64,000 bases of DNA from Sphingopyxis sp. HIX (GCF_001468285.1 NZ_LNSB01000005.1:62001-126000), one strand, 5' to 3'; positions 1 through 9,391 are shown, counted from the first letter of the stretch. The notes: generated by a model not told the origin, from the letters alone. Made by a program: numbers and translations.

Positions 1-928
1 GCACGTAGCGCCCGGGGTTCCACCCGGCGTCCGCGCGACCGAGAACCTCGACCCCGGGCCCGCCGAGCACCGCGGCGGTGCGGCGCGCGAGATCGGCGAT
101 CGACACCGCCTCCTCGGACCCCATGTTCCACGTCGCGGCGCGCGGCGCGCGCAGCAGCATCAGCCACAGCCAGGCGGCGAGGTCGGCGACGTAGAGATAG
201 GAGCGCACCGCGGTTCCCGCGCTTTCGATGCGGATCGCGCGTCCCGCCATCGCGTCGCGGATGAAGTTGCCCGCGGCGAAATGGATGTCGAGAGAGAGTA
301 AGGGGCCAAGCAGCGCAAAGATGCGTGACGTCACGACGTCGAGTCCGAACTGCTTGCCATAAATGGCGCAGAGCAGTTCGGCGGCGCGCTTGCCCTCGCC
401 ATAGGCCGATTTGGGGTCGCGCGGATCGGGACCGCCGAACCAGTCCTCGGCGACATGGGTTACCTCCCACGGCTGCGCGCCATAGACCGCGCCCGAGCTC
501 AGGAAGAGCATCCGCCGCGCCCCCCGCTCGACCGCGAGGTCGAGCGCGTTCCGCGTACCCATGACGATCGTGTCGAACATCCGCCGCGGGTCATGGGCGT
601 TGAGATAAGCGCTGGCATCGGTCGCCGCGTGGATGACGTGGGTGAAGCTACCCGGCGGCGCGACGAAATCGCAGACATCGCCCGTAACGAACTGGAATCG
701 CTTGGCCAGGTGCGGCGCCCTCGCGGCGAAAGCGGCAGGATCGCGGCTCAGGATCACCACCTCGGCATCGCAGTCCGCCTGCGCCAAAGCTTCGAGCATC
801 CAGCGCCCGATGAAGCCGGTCCCCCCGGTCATGAAGATGCGCGCGCCGTTCAGCCCCGCCCAGTACGGCGCGAGCTGGCGGTCGATCGCGGCCAGGTCTT
901 CGGCGAGCAAATCTTCGGCCAGGATCAT
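1..928 (-). CDS. NAD-dependent epimerase/dehydratase, 3' end outside window
   Basis: This is an extended short-chain dehydrogenase of the nucleotide-sugar epimerase/dehydratase type. About 309 residues are visible and the C-terminus runs off the left edge. The Rossmann motif TGGTGFIGRWML lies near residue 40, after a short N-terminal extension, and is followed by the typical HAATDAS stretch and a SxxxYGxxK catalytic region (SAYGEGKRA). The ATG overlaps the stop of the GT87-like gene as ATGA, so it is the last visible gene of the polysaccharide operon. It probably makes or modifies a nucleotide-activated sugar for the exported polymer. The exact substrate cannot be read from the sequence. Confidence 0.85.
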   Translation of the reverse strand, partial: MILAEDLLAEDLAAIDRQLAPYWAGLNGARIFMTGGTGFIGRWMLEALAQADCDAEVVILSRDPAAFAARAPHLAKRFQFVTGDVCDFVAPPGSFTHVIHAATDASAYLNAHDPRRMFDTIVMGTRNALDLAVERGARRMLFLSSGAVYGAQPWEVTHVAEDWFGGPDPRDPKSAYGEGKRAAELLCAIYGKQFGLDVVTSRIFALLGPLLSLDIHFAAGNFIRDAMAGRAIRIESAGTAVRSYLYVADLAAWLWLMLLRAPRAATWNMGSEEAVSIADLARRTAAVLGGPGVEVLGRADAGWNPGRYV

Positions 929-2229
929 GCCGCCACCAGCCCCAGCGACGGCCGGTCGCTGCGATGCGCACGCACGACGCGCGCGATGCTGTCGAGCGCC
1001 AGCGCGCCGACCAAAATCACGATCAGCCCCGGCCGGATGAAATGCCCCGCGGTCAGCCCGAAGCTCGCGGTCACCGTGCGCTCGCCGAGCCAGCTGGTGC
1101 CGGTCACGTCGAGCACCGTCGCGAGCGGCCAGTCGCCGACGAGGCAGAGCAGATAGGCGCAGGCGATCGCTATGATCGGCCCCGCGCCCTTCCAGGGCTC
1201 CAGCAGCACGAGGAAGATCAGGAAGAGCTGGGTATAGCCGCCGGGCGATTGCGTCGCCAGATAGGCGCCGAGCAGGATCGCCGCGATGCGGTGCGCGGGC
1301 AGCGTCTTGGGCTGCAGCCATGCCGCCGCCAGCGCCGCGAGGGCGAGCAGCTGTGCGGAACGGATCACGATCGGCACCAGAAATTCGATCGTCTCGATCA
1401 GCCGCGACGGCACGAATTGCAGCAGCGGAATGTCGAGCGTGCGGAACATGAGGAGCGGCGCATAGCTCGTTGAATAATTGACCTCGTTCCACACCTGCCC
1501 GCCCTGGAAGACGACCCAGTTGGCGGTGTTCGATGCGAGTTCCATCGGCGTCCCCGACCCGACGAGCGCGAGCGTGACCAGATAGAGCGCGATCGTCGCA
1601 ATCCCGGCCATTTCGAGCGTCCGCCAGTCGCGCTTCAGCGCATGCGCGAGCATCGGCAGCACCAGATAGGGCTTGAAATTGATCGTCACCGCCGCCGCGA
1701 ACCAGCGCCACGGCTTCGACGCGGTGATCGGGCCATGCGCGATCATGAAGAAGGCGAAGGCGACGAGGATCAAATTGCCACGCTCGAGCGTGAACAGCAT
1801 CGGCAGCCCCAGCGCGATCGCCGCCGTCCGCATCGGCGCGGTGCGGCGGTCGAGGCGGCGGAAGCATATCCACGCCAGCACCACGTCGATGACGTAGAAG
1901 GCATAGATGGTCGAGCGCGCCAGCCAGTCGCAATCGCGCGCGTAAAAGGGCGATTGCAGGTAACAGCCCGGCAGGCTCGTCGCATCGAGGAAGACGAAGG
2001 ACAAGGGCGGATAGATGCTCCGCCACACGTCGTAGATGCCGCGGTTGTTTGCCCAATAGGCGGTGTTGAACCAGTCCATGAAGCTATCGTTGGTGTCGAA
2101 CACGAAGGGCTGCGGCAGGTAACCGAACTCAACGAAAAAGCGCAGCGTCCACGCAAAACTCGCCGCGACGGCGAGCGCGAGCAGGGCTTCCGGGACCAGC
2201 GGAAGCAGACGGACGCGCGGCGCGCTCAC
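925..2229 (-). CDS. GT87-like polytopic membrane glycosyltransferase
   Basis: This 434-residue membrane protein has about ten hydrophobic segments and a long periplasm-type loop after the first one (residues about 30-95). The NFKPYLVLP stretch and overall layout resemble GT87/DUF2029 mannosyltransferase-like proteins, which use polyprenyl-phosphate sugars. It probably adds a sugar to the polysaccharide on the outer face of the inner membrane. The GTG start at 2229 is chosen because it overlaps the stop of the upstream GT2 gene as GTGA and leaves a natural N-terminus just before the first membrane segment. The open frame continues upstream but only as antisense-like sequence inside the GT2 gene. 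Family assignment is moderate and the donor sugar is unknown. Confidence 0.75.
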   Translation of the reverse strand: MSAPRVRLLPLVPEALLALAVAASFAWTLRFFVEFGYLPQPFVFDTNDSFMDWFNTAYWANNRGIYDVWRSIYPPLSFVFLDATSLPGCYLQSPFYARDCDWLARSTIYAFYVIDVVLAWICFRRLDRRTAPMRTAAIALGLPMLFTLERGNLILVAFAFFMIAHGPITASKPWRWFAAAVTINFKPYLVLPMLAHALKRDWRTLEMAGIATIALYLVTLALVGSGTPMELASNTANWVVFQGGQVWNEVNYSTSYAPLLMFRTLDIPLLQFVPSRLIETIEFLVPIVIRSAQLLALAALAAAWLQPKTLPAHRIAAILLGAYLATQSPGGYTQLFLIFLVLLEPWKGAGPIIAIACAYLLCLVGDWPLATVLDVTGTSWLGERTVTASFGLTAGHFIRPGLIVILVGALALDSIARVVRAHRSDRPSLGLVAA

Positions 2230-3209
2230 GGGCGGCGGATCAAAGTGCGCGCCGCGGGCAACGCGCGGTCGGCGGGGAAACCCAGCCGTTCTTCCTCGAT
2301 CACCAGCGGCACGTTGCGACTGCGCTCGCCGAGCATCCGCACCTGCTCGCCGATCAGCCCGAGGAAGAGCAGCAGCACTGCGAAGAGCGCGAAGCCGAGC
2401 GCAAGCCCGAGCAGCGCCCACACCGGGCCGCCGAACGGCACCGCGATCAGCCCGCCCGCAAGCAAGGCGAAGGCCAGCAGTCCGATATAAACCGACAGGA
2501 ACAGCGGCAACCGCAGCAGCGACTTCGCCGACCCCGCCAGCCCCGACAGCGCGAAAGAGGCGAGCGCCGCAAAATCATTCTTGCTCTCCCCTGCCGCGCG
2601 CTCGGGCCGGTCGAAGGGCACCAGCGCCAGCCGGAAGCCGCTTTCGACCACCATGCCGCGAAAGAAAGGCTCGGGCTCGTTCCACGCCGCCAGCGTGTCG
2701 ATCACCGCGCGGTCGAACAACCCGAAACCCGTCGCGCCCGGGATCACCGGATAATCGCCGAAGCGCTGCAGGAAGCCGTAACCGATATGCCGCACCGCGA
2801 GCAGCACCGGCGACGCCTTCTCCGAGCGCCGCTGCCCCAACACCACCTCGGCCCCCGCGCGCCACTGCGCGACAAAGGCGCCGATCAGCTCGGGCGGATC
2901 CTGGAAATCGGCGCACATGCCGATCACCGCGCGCCCCTCGGCCTGGTAGAGGCCATAGGTCGGCGAGCGCATCTGCCCATAATTGCGGTTGTTGAGGATC
3001 GCACGCACCCGCGGGTCGGCCGCGCACAGCGCGCGCATGATATGGCGCGTGCCGTCGGTCGAGCCATTGTCGATCAGGATCACCTCGTGCCGCGCAACAT
3101 GACGCTCGGCCTCGGCATTCACCGCGGCGACGATCGCCGCGACATTCTCCGCCTCGTTGAAGCAGGGAATGACGATCGAGAGTTCGGGATGCCCCTCCCC
3201 GTCGCTCAT
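2226..3209 (-). CDS. GT2 family glycosyltransferase with C-terminal membrane anchor
   Basis: This 327-residue protein has an N-terminal GT-A domain (LSIVIPCFNEAENV, then LIDNGSTDGT and the CADFQDPPE acidic motif) and two hydrophobic segments at about residues 230-290. That arrangement is typical of DPM1/GtrB-like enzymes that load a sugar onto undecaprenyl phosphate at the cytoplasmic face. It would supply the lipid-linked sugar used by the adjacent GT87-like protein; pairing of a GtrB-like and a GT87/GT83-like enzyme is common. The start overlaps the stop of the upstream co-polymerase gene by four bases (ATGA). Confidence 0.88.
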   Translation of the reverse strand: MSDGEGHPELSIVIPCFNEAENVAAIVAAVNAEAERHVARHEVILIDNGSTDGTRHIMRALCAADPRVRAILNNRNYGQMRSPTYGLYQAEGRAVIGMCADFQDPPELIGAFVAQWRAGAEVVLGQRRSEKASPVLLAVRHIGYGFLQRFGDYPVIPGATGFGLFDRAVIDTLAAWNEPEPFFRGMVVESGFRLALVPFDRPERAAGESKNDFAALASFALSGLAGSAKSLLRLPLFLSVYIGLLAFALLAGGLIAVPFGGPVWALLGLALGFALFAVLLLFLGLIGEQVRMLGERSRNVPLVIEEERLGFPADRALPAARTLIRRP

Positions 3210-4300
3210 GCCGCGCGCTTTCCGAACAGCCTGATCCCCGTCGCGGGCGCATAGATTTCAGTGAAGATCGCGCCGAGGATCACCAGTGCGAGCAAGGCCA
3301 GCGCGGCGATGTTGTATTTGCGATCGGCATCGAGCCGCGGCGCTTCCAGCACCTGCACGCTCGACGCGGTCTCGCCCGCCAGCGTTTCGACCGCGACCTC
3401 TTCGGACGAGCGCGCATAGACCTCGTACAGCGCCTGCGCGAAACGATAGTCGCGGTAGCGGTCGAGATATTCGCCCGACACCTCGCTGAGCCCCGCGACA
3501 TTGGGGCCCGCCGCGCCCGCCGCCGGGGTCGCGCTGCGCGCGATCTGCGCGCGCAGCGAGGCGACTTGCGACTGCACCGCCATCAGCTGCGGATTTTCGG
3601 GGCCCTGGAATTTCTGGAGTGTCGTCAGTTCGACCTGCTTCGCCTGCAATTGCGCCTCCAGCCCCGCACGCACCGACAACGCCGAGCCGAGCTCGGCCTG
3701 CGGCTCGGCCAGCCGGTTGCGGCGGCGGAATTCGTTCAGCGCATTTTCGGTCGCGGTGACGCGGTCGGCGGCCTCGCGGAAACGCTGCATCACCACCGCG
3801 CGCTTGCGCTCGACGCGGTCCTTGCCCAGCGCGACGATGCGGTTGCTGATCGCCTCGACATAGGCGCCCGTCAGTTTCTCGGCCTCATCGGCGTCGCGCG
3901 TGCGCACTTCGATCTCGATCATCCCGCCGGTCAGCGAGTGGACGTCGACCTTCTTCGCCAGCGCGACGCGCGCGCTCCGTTCGGAGCCATAAGCGCCCGG
4001 CCCGGCGAGCTTCAGCTTTTTGATCACCCGGTCGGTGACCTCGTCGCTGCGTCCGACCGCGAGATACATGTCGATCTGCTGCTTCGCGCCGCCGAACAGC
4101 GAGGCGAAGCCCTGGAGCTGGCCGCCGAGCGCATTCATCATCGACCCGAGCCCGATGCTGTTGCTGTCCTGCGGCAGGATTTTCGCGCGCGCGACATAGG
4201 GCTGCGGAAAGACGGTGAGCACCGCCAGCACCAGCGCGGCGATCGCATAGGCGCGGCGGCGCCACCTCGGATCGGCGACCATCACGAGAACGCGGCTCAT
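3206..4300 (-). CDS. Wzz/KpsE-like polysaccharide co-polymerase, inner membrane
   Basis: This 364-residue protein has one membrane segment near the N-terminus (about residues 16-35), a long charged, coiled-coil-rich periplasmic region (about 130-310) and a second membrane segment near the C-terminus (about 330-350). That is the classic topology of the chain-length determinant/export co-polymerase family. It lacks a C-terminal tyrosine-kinase domain. It sits directly downstream of the outer-membrane export gene with an ATGA overlap, so the two probably form one trans-envelope export machine that sets polymer length. Confidence 0.87.
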   Translation of the reverse strand: MSRVLVMVADPRWRRRAYAIAALVLAVLTVFPQPYVARAKILPQDSNSIGLGSMMNALGGQLQGFASLFGGAKQQIDMYLAVGRSDEVTDRVIKKLKLAGPGAYGSERSARVALAKKVDVHSLTGGMIEIEVRTRDADEAEKLTGAYVEAISNRIVALGKDRVERKRAVVMQRFREAADRVTATENALNEFRRRNRLAEPQAELGSALSVRAGLEAQLQAKQVELTTLQKFQGPENPQLMAVQSQVASLRAQIARSATPAAGAAGPNVAGLSEVSGEYLDRYRDYRFAQALYEVYARSSEEVAVETLAGETASSVQVLEAPRLDADRKYNIAALALLALVILGAIFTEIYAPATGIRLFGKRAA

Positions 4301-6150
4301 TTCGCGAGCGCCGCGACCGAGGCCGCCCCGACCAATCCGCTGAACAAGGTGCCGGTGATGTCGCGCAGCCGCGCCCAGAATTCGCCGCGATTGGCGTCGA
4401 TCGGCACATAGACGAGGTCGCCGGGCAGCGCGGGCGCGCGCAGCGCCTTCTTGCCGCCCGCCAGCACCGTGCCGTTGGCGCGCACGACGAACACCTCGCT
4501 CTTGTCGCCGATCGTCTGGATGCCGCCCGCCGAGGTCACGAAATCGCCGACCGTCGCGCCCGGGCGGTAGGCGAAGGACGCCGGGCTCGGCACCGCGCCG
4601 AACACGCCGACCGTCACCGGCCGCGCGGGCACATGGACGACATCGTTATTCTCGAGGATCAGGTCGGCAGGCAAGGCCGCGGCGTCGACCGGCAGGTCGA
4701 AGACCAGCCGCCCGTCGGGCTCGCGGCGGCGGAGCTGATCGACGATATTCTCGATCAACGCCAGATTGCCCGGCTGGACGAGCTGCGCGCGCTGGACCGA
4801 GGTCACCGGCTGCGCCGCGAGCAGCAATTCGACATCGTCGATCGCGCGGTCGTAGCTCAGGCGCTGCTGGTGCTTGACGCTCTCGCGCGTGATCACGCTG
4901 GCATAGGGGAAAGCTTCGCTCGTGAGCCCTCCCGCCTGCGCGACGACGTCGGCCATGCGTGTGCCCGGCTGGACATAATAATGGCCGGGCTTGACCACCT
5001 CGCCGCTCAGCGTGACGAGCACGGGCTGCTGGCGCAGCGGCCGTGCGATGCCGATGTTCGACAGCAGGCGGATGACATCGCCGCGCTTCGCTTGGCGGCT
5101 GCCCGCCTCGGTCGCCGAAATCTCGCGCCAGCCGGCACTGTCTGGGTTAATCGCGTTGAGCAGCATCAGCCGCCCGTCGTCGGCGACGCTGTTGACGCCG
5201 CCGGCATAGACGATCGCGTCGGTCAGCGTCTCGTCGGGGGCGAGCTCGAAGATCGCCTCGCGATTGGCGCTGCCGATCACCGCGACCTCGGCACCGACCG
5301 GCGCGACATGGATGACGTCGCCGTTCTGCAACATCGCGTCGCCGCGCTTGTCGCCCTTCAAGAGCAGGTCGTAGAGGTCGAAGTCCGAGACGATTTGCCC
5401 GCCGCGGCGCAGCTGGATCGAGCGATAGCTGCCGCCCGAAGCGGGGCCACCCGCCGCGAGCACGACATTGACGAGCGTCGACAGGCTGCTCGCGGTGTAG
5501 GAGCCCGGCCGCGCCGCGAAGCCGGTGACATAGACGGTGATACCGTGCAGCTTCGCCACCCCGACCTCGAGGTGGAAGCCGCGGTACTGGCGCGACACTT
5601 CGCGCTCGATCACGCCATGGACGTCGCCGTAACGTACCCCGCCGACGCGGATCGCGCCGACGCGCGGAACGAAGATGCGCCCCTCACCATCGACGACCAG
5701 CCGCAGCCCCGACGCCTGCACCGATCCGGTAAGCCCAAGCAGCAGCTCGTCGCCCGGATTGATGCGATAGTCGGGCGGGATCGCGGTCGTCGGCGGCGCG
5801 GTGAAATCGCGCGATGCCGGCGTCAACAGTTCCGAGCCGAAACGGCGCAGCGGCTTGCCCGCGATGCGCGAGACCCAGGTTTCGAATTCATTGGCCATCG
5901 GTGCGGGCGGAATGGCCGCGGGGCGCCGCGCCGGGTCGGCGGGCACATCCGCGGGCGCGGGGGTGTCGATCACCGCGGGCTCGACCGGCGCGATCTCGAC
6001 CGGCGGCACCGCGATCTGCTCGGCCGCGCCGCGGTTCGCCGCATTGTCGATCGCGCCACCGCCGACGGGCGGGGCGAGCTGCGCCGACACGGGCGTCAGC
6101 GCGATCAGCGCCAGCAGCCCCGCTGCCAGCGGCTTCCACTTCGAAATCAT
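4297..6150 (-). CDS. Outer-membrane polysaccharide export protein (Wza-like, SLBB domains)
   Basis: This 617-residue protein has a signal peptide (MISKWKPLAAGLLALIALT with cleavage near AQA-type residues), an N-terminal proline-rich stretch, a Poly_export domain starting near YRINPGDELLLGLTG, and several SLBB repeats (for example VYVTGFAARPGSYTA and VTLSGEVVKPGHYYV). It would form the periplasmic and outer-membrane channel for the polymer. The ATG at 6150 is chosen because it gives the signal peptide and overlaps the upstream phosphatase stop as ATGA; the frame stays open further upstream without a sensible start. At over 600 residues it is longer than E. coli Wza (about 380), which reflects extra SLBB repeats. 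Confidence 0.9.
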   Translation of the reverse strand: MISKWKPLAAGLLALIALTPVSAQLAPPVGGGAIDNAANRGAAEQIAVPPVEIAPVEPAVIDTPAPADVPADPARRPAAIPPAPMANEFETWVSRIAGKPLRRFGSELLTPASRDFTAPPTTAIPPDYRINPGDELLLGLTGSVQASGLRLVVDGEGRIFVPRVGAIRVGGVRYGDVHGVIEREVSRQYRGFHLEVGVAKLHGITVYVTGFAARPGSYTASSLSTLVNVVLAAGGPASGGSYRSIQLRRGGQIVSDFDLYDLLLKGDKRGDAMLQNGDVIHVAPVGAEVAVIGSANREAIFELAPDETLTDAIVYAGGVNSVADDGRLMLLNAINPDSAGWREISATEAGSRQAKRGDVIRLLSNIGIARPLRQQPVLVTLSGEVVKPGHYYVQPGTRMADVVAQAGGLTSEAFPYASVITRESVKHQQRLSYDRAIDDVELLLAAQPVTSVQRAQLVQPGNLALIENIVDQLRRREPDGRLVFDLPVDAAALPADLILENNDVVHVPARPVTVGVFGAVPSPASFAYRPGATVGDFVTSAGGIQTIGDKSEVFVVRANGTVLAGGKKALRAPALPGDLVYVPIDANRGEFWARLRDITGTLFSGLVGAASVAALAK

Positions 6151-6974
6151 CGGTCCACTACTTCCATTTCGGCCAGCCCGGCTTCGGCGCCGAGCAGCAG
6201 GTCGGCGGCCGCCTGCCACAGATCGGGGGTCGCGGCGGCGAGCATACCCTGCCCGCTCCCGCCGACGCGGTAGGGGCGGCCGTCCCAATGCGTCGCCTTG
6301 CCGCCCGCCTCGGTCAGGAACAAAGCGCCCGCGGCATGGTCCCACGGCAGGATGCGCTGGAACAGCGCGATATCGTCCTGCCCCAGCACCAGTCGCGGAT
6401 AGCTTTCGGCGGCGCAGCGCGGCACCGGGCGCACGTCAAGCTGCGCCGCGGCGGCATGGACGCGCGCGCGCCGTTCTTCATCCATGAAATGCGTGCCGAG
6501 CGCGGCGCGCGGGGGCGTTCGCGACGCACGCCGCGCGGGCACCGGCGCGCCATCGCAGGTCGCGCCCTTGCCGCGCTCGGCATGGCACAGGCGCCCCGCG
6601 AGCGGATCGTAGATCCACGCGCTCAGCGGCTCGCCATCCTCGACCAGCGCGACCATCATGCCGAAGGGCGCCCGCCCTTCGGCAAAGTTGGCGGTGCCGT
6701 CGAGCGGGTCGATCAGCCACACCAGCCCTTCACCGATATTCGCGAGCAGCCCCGCGTCGCGCGCCGCGGCTTCCTCGCCGACGATGCGCGCGCCGAGCCC
6801 GAGCGCCGCGAGGCCGTCGGCCAATCGCACTTCGCTTTCGCGATCGACGATCGTGACGATCTCGCCGGGGCTCTTCTCGTCGATCTCCTCGGGTGCGAGC
6901 AGGCGGAAACGCGGCATCACCACGTCGCCCGCGACCTCGCGCAAGAGGAGCGAAACCTGCTCGCGAAGCGGCAT
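6147..6974 (-). CDS. Inositol monophosphatase-family phosphatase (CysQ/SuhB-like)
   Basis: This 275-residue enzyme has the metal-binding motifs of the inositol monophosphatase superfamily: GEEA at residues 66-69, WLIDPLDGTANFAEG with D89 and D92, and a C-terminal PWDHAAG. Members hydrolyse phosphate from inositol phosphates, 3'-phosphoadenosine phosphates or sugar phosphates. Placement inside a polysaccharide export operon, between the aldolase and the Wza-like gene, suggests a sugar-phosphate substrate used for polymer precursor synthesis. This is inferred from context, not from specific residues. Confidence 0.85.
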   Translation of the reverse strand: MPLREQVSLLLREVAGDVVMPRFRLLAPEEIDEKSPGEIVTIVDRESEVRLADGLAALGLGARIVGEEAAARDAGLLANIGEGLVWLIDPLDGTANFAEGRAPFGMMVALVEDGEPLSAWIYDPLAGRLCHAERGKGATCDGAPVPARRASRTPPRAALGTHFMDEERRARVHAAAAQLDVRPVPRCAAESYPRLVLGQDDIALFQRILPWDHAAGALFLTEAGGKATHWDGRPYRVGGSGQGMLAAATPDLWQAAADLLLGAEAGLAEMEVVDR

Positions 6975-6979
6975 CGGCG

Positions 6980-7786
6980 TCAGGCCGCGACCGTCAGGCG
7001 CGGACGCTTGGCGGCACTGCTGCGTTCTTCCATCATGCGGATGCGCGGCAGGTCCTCGTCGGCGATGACGCTGTAATATTCGCGCTTGTTCTGCAGCCAG
7101 GCGAGTTCGAAGGCGACGGCGTTGGCGACCCCGGCCTCGAAGCCAGCGCTTTCGACCGCGGCGCCGTCGAACACGACTTTGCGCGTCTCGAAACGGTCGA
7201 GCCGCACGCTGCGGATTTCGCGGAGCGCCGCGGCCGCCGCGACCGCGACCGACCCGCCGACGACCAGCTCGAGGTCATGGCTGGCACAGGCCTGCGCGGC
7301 GACGAGCACCGCGTCGGTGATCGCGCGGTCGTTGATCGCATCGCGCGCCATCCCGCGCGACAGGGTGAAATCGACGCGCCCGAAGACGATGCCGTCGATC
7401 TCGCGCGCCAGCGGCAGCATCGCATCCAGGTTCTGCAGCGTCGTCTCGGTCTCGAGGTTGAACAGCAGGTTCGTGTCGCCGCGGTCGGCGCCATAGACCT
7501 TGCGGCCGGCATCGACGAATTTCGACAGCGCATAGGGCGTCTCGACCATCGGCGCGATGATATAGTCGGCGCCATAGAGCTTCGACGCGTGCAGGTCGGT
7601 CACCGCCTCGCAGCCGCCGATCTTGAGCGCGAATTTGAGGTCGGCGCGCCACGTCAGTTCGAGCAGGCGGAGCAGCTCGTCGGGGCGCGTGCCCTCGGCC
7701 TCGAACTCGGCCTTGACGGCGACGACCCCATAATGGTCGCGGCCCTTTTTCAGCATGTCGAGCATGCGTTTCTCGGTGGCATTCAT
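6980..7786 (-). CDS. HpcH/HpaI-family aldolase/citrate lyase-like protein
   Basis: This 268-residue TIM-barrel protein has HpcH/HpaI features: an early KAEFEAEGTR stretch, ALKIGGCEA, the IIAPMVETPYAL motif carrying the usual metal-binding glutamate, and NLETET further on. Family members cleave or form carbon-carbon bonds with pyruvate or oxaloacetate. It is the promoter-proximal gene of the polysaccharide operon, five bases upstream of the phosphatase, so it may make or break an unusual acidic sugar building block. The ATG at 7786 follows GGGAG at a good distance, whereas an upstream in-frame start has no ribosome site. A purely catabolic role is also possible. Confidence 0.8.
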   Translation of the reverse strand: MNATEKRMLDMLKKGRDHYGVVAVKAEFEAEGTRPDELLRLLELTWRADLKFALKIGGCEAVTDLHASKLYGADYIIAPMVETPYALSKFVDAGRKVYGADRGDTNLLFNLETETTLQNLDAMLPLAREIDGIVFGRVDFTLSRGMARDAINDRAITDAVLVAAQACASHDLELVVGGSVAVAAAAALREIRSVRLDRFETRKVVFDGAAVESAGFEAGVANAVAFELAWLQNKREYYSVIADEDLPRIRMMEERSSAAKRPRLTVAA

Positions 7787-7927
7787 GTGGGCGTCTCCCT
7801 TCGATGAAAAGGCTGTTGTCATCGGTAAAGACGAACGAGCGCCGCACTTTCCGTAACGATTCCGTCAGAAAAATATTTCCTCCTGCCGATCCAAGGGTGG
7901 CGTCGAACGGCTCCGTCATTACAGGAA

Positions 7928-8629
7928 ATGCCCGTGCCCCCGGCCCTTCGCCCGACCCTCGCGCTGATGCTGCTCCCGCTATTGGGCGGCGCCTCCTATG
8001 CGGAAGGGACCACCCTCCCCTCGGGCGAAACCAGCGGGCAACTTATGGCCGGATGGAGCGCTCCCGAACCCACTCCGGCGCCCCCGATCGTGATCCAGGA
8101 ACCCCGCGCCAAGCAGGTCGCCACGAAGGGGTTGATCCGCCTGTCGTCGGGTTTCGGCGTGCGCACCGATCCCATCGACGGCGGGCGCCGCGCGCACCAC
8201 GGGCTCGACATTCCCGGCGGCGCGGGCACCCCGATCCTCGCTTCGGCGCCCGGGCGCGTTGCTTTCGCAGGACCCGCGGGCGGTTACGGTCGCATGGTCG
8301 AGATCGACCATGGCGGCGGGCTCGCAACGCGCTACGCACATCTGTCGCAGATCCTCGTCGCGCGCGGTCAGGCGGTCTCGCTGCAACAGCCGATCGCGCT
8401 GATGGGCTCGACCGGCCGTTCGACGGGCAATCATCTGCATTTCGAGGTGCGGCTGAACGGACGTCCCACCGACCCGCTCGGCTGGTTCGGCGCCGCTCCG
8501 CCGGCGCCCACACCCCGCAGCATGACCGTGCAGGCGCCCGCCGCGCCGCATGTCTCGCAATTCGCCAGCCGGCGTACGCCGGCGGCTTCCTCGACCCCCG
8601 CCCTCCCCGGCGGCGAGCAGGCGCGCTGA
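7928..8629 (+). CDS. M23 family peptidoglycan metallopeptidase, secreted
   Basis: This 233-residue protein has an N-terminal signal peptide (about residues 1-25) and a proline-rich linker. The LytM/M23 domain carries the zinc motifs HxxxD (H90 to D94) and HxH (H169 and H171), plus H138 in YAHLS. It probably cleaves peptide cross-links in the cell wall. It lies divergent from the polysaccharide operon and three bases upstream of a sigma-factor gene, which suggests the two are transcribed together. Cell-wall remodelling during envelope stress is a reasonable inference. Confidence 0.88.
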   Translation: MPVPPALRPTLALMLLPLLGGASYAEGTTLPSGETSGQLMAGWSAPEPTPAPPIVIQEPRAKQVATKGLIRLSSGFGVRTDPIDGGRRAHHGLDIPGGAGTPILASAPGRVAFAGPAGGYGRMVEIDHGGGLATRYAHLSQILVARGQAVSLQQPIALMGSTGRSTGNHLHFEVRLNGRPTDPLGWFGAAPPAPTPRSMTVQAPAAPHVSQFASRRTPAASSTPALPGGEQAR

Positions 8630-8632
8630 GCG

Positions 8633-9148
8633 ATGACCGGCGGGGCCACGGCGACGAGCCTGCAGCAGGTGCTCCAGTGCGAGCGGAACCGGCTGATCCG
8701 CTTCCTCGCCGCGCGCGGCGCAGGCGACGAAGCCGAGGATCTGTTCCACGAGCTGTGGCAGAAGGTGGGCGCGCTGACCGACAGGCCGGTCGGCGAACCT
8801 TTATCCTATCTCTTCCGCGCGGCCGAAAATCTGGTCCGCGACGTGCGCCGCGCCGCCGCCAGCCGGGGCCGCCGGCACCAGGACTGGCACGACCTCGCCG
8901 ATGCGCCCGCCGAGCGTCCCCATGGTGAGCGCGCGCTCGTCGCGCGCGAGCAGCTCGCGGCGATCGAGGCCGCGCTCGCCGGGCTCGGACCGCGCGTCGA
9001 TGCCATTTTTCGCCGCTACCGGCTTGACGGCGTCGGTCAGGCCGATATCGCGGCGGAATGGGGGATCAGTCTGAGCTCGGTCGAAAAGGACCTGCAAAAG
9101 GCGTATCGCACGCTGACCGAACTAAAGGCGCGTTTCGATGCGGAATAG
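8633..9148 (+). CDS. ECF sigma factor, FecI type
   Basis: This 171-residue protein has an N-terminal sigma-70 region 2 (RNRLIRFLAARGAGDEAEDLF, near residues 18-40) and a C-terminal region 4 helix-turn-helix (QADIAAEWGISLSSVEKDLQKA, near 135-158). The spacing and wording match the FecI subgroup that is normally controlled by a FecR anti-sigma protein. The next gene encodes only the FecR cytoplasmic N-terminal domain, which fits the subgroup but is unusually short. No TonB-dependent receptor follows directly. Confidence 0.88.
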   Translation: MTGGATATSLQQVLQCERNRLIRFLAARGAGDEAEDLFHELWQKVGALTDRPVGEPLSYLFRAAENLVRDVRRAAASRGRRHQDWHDLADAPAERPHGERALVAREQLAAIEAALAGLGPRVDAIFRRYRLDGVGQADIAAEWGISLSSVEKDLQKAYRTLTELKARFDAE

Positions 9149-9199
9149 GCTTGCCCGCTTCGTCATGGGGTAAATCCCGTCGAAACAGGGAAGTGGGGA

Positions 9200-9391
9200 A
9201 TGCCGACGCATCCATCTGAGCTGAACGAGGCCGCCCGGCATTGGGCGATCCGCGTCGGCGACCCCGCTTTCGACGACTGGGATGCGCTGACCAAGTGGCT
9301 GGAGGCCGATCCCGCGCATCTCGCCGCCTATGAAGCCGCGATTGACGGCGCCGACTGGGCGGCCGCCGTGCTGAAGCCGAAGGCGTCGTGA
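9200..9391 (+). CDS. Stand-alone FecR N-terminal (DUF4880-like) domain protein
   Basis: This 63-residue protein corresponds to the cytoplasmic N-terminal domain of FecR proteins: an EAARHWAIRV start, a WLEADPAHLAAYEAA core and a short tail. It has no membrane segment and no periplasmic FecR domain. It lies 51 bases after the ECF sigma gene and its TGA overlaps the GTG of the following gene, so the three are probably co-expressed. In the FecR family this domain contacts the sigma factor, so a soluble anti-sigma or chaperone-like role is likely. The following sequence is a different protein, not a frameshifted FecR remainder. Confidence 0.7.
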   Translation: MPTHPSELNEAARHWAIRVGDPAFDDWDALTKWLEADPAHLAAYEAAIDGADWAAAVLKPKAS

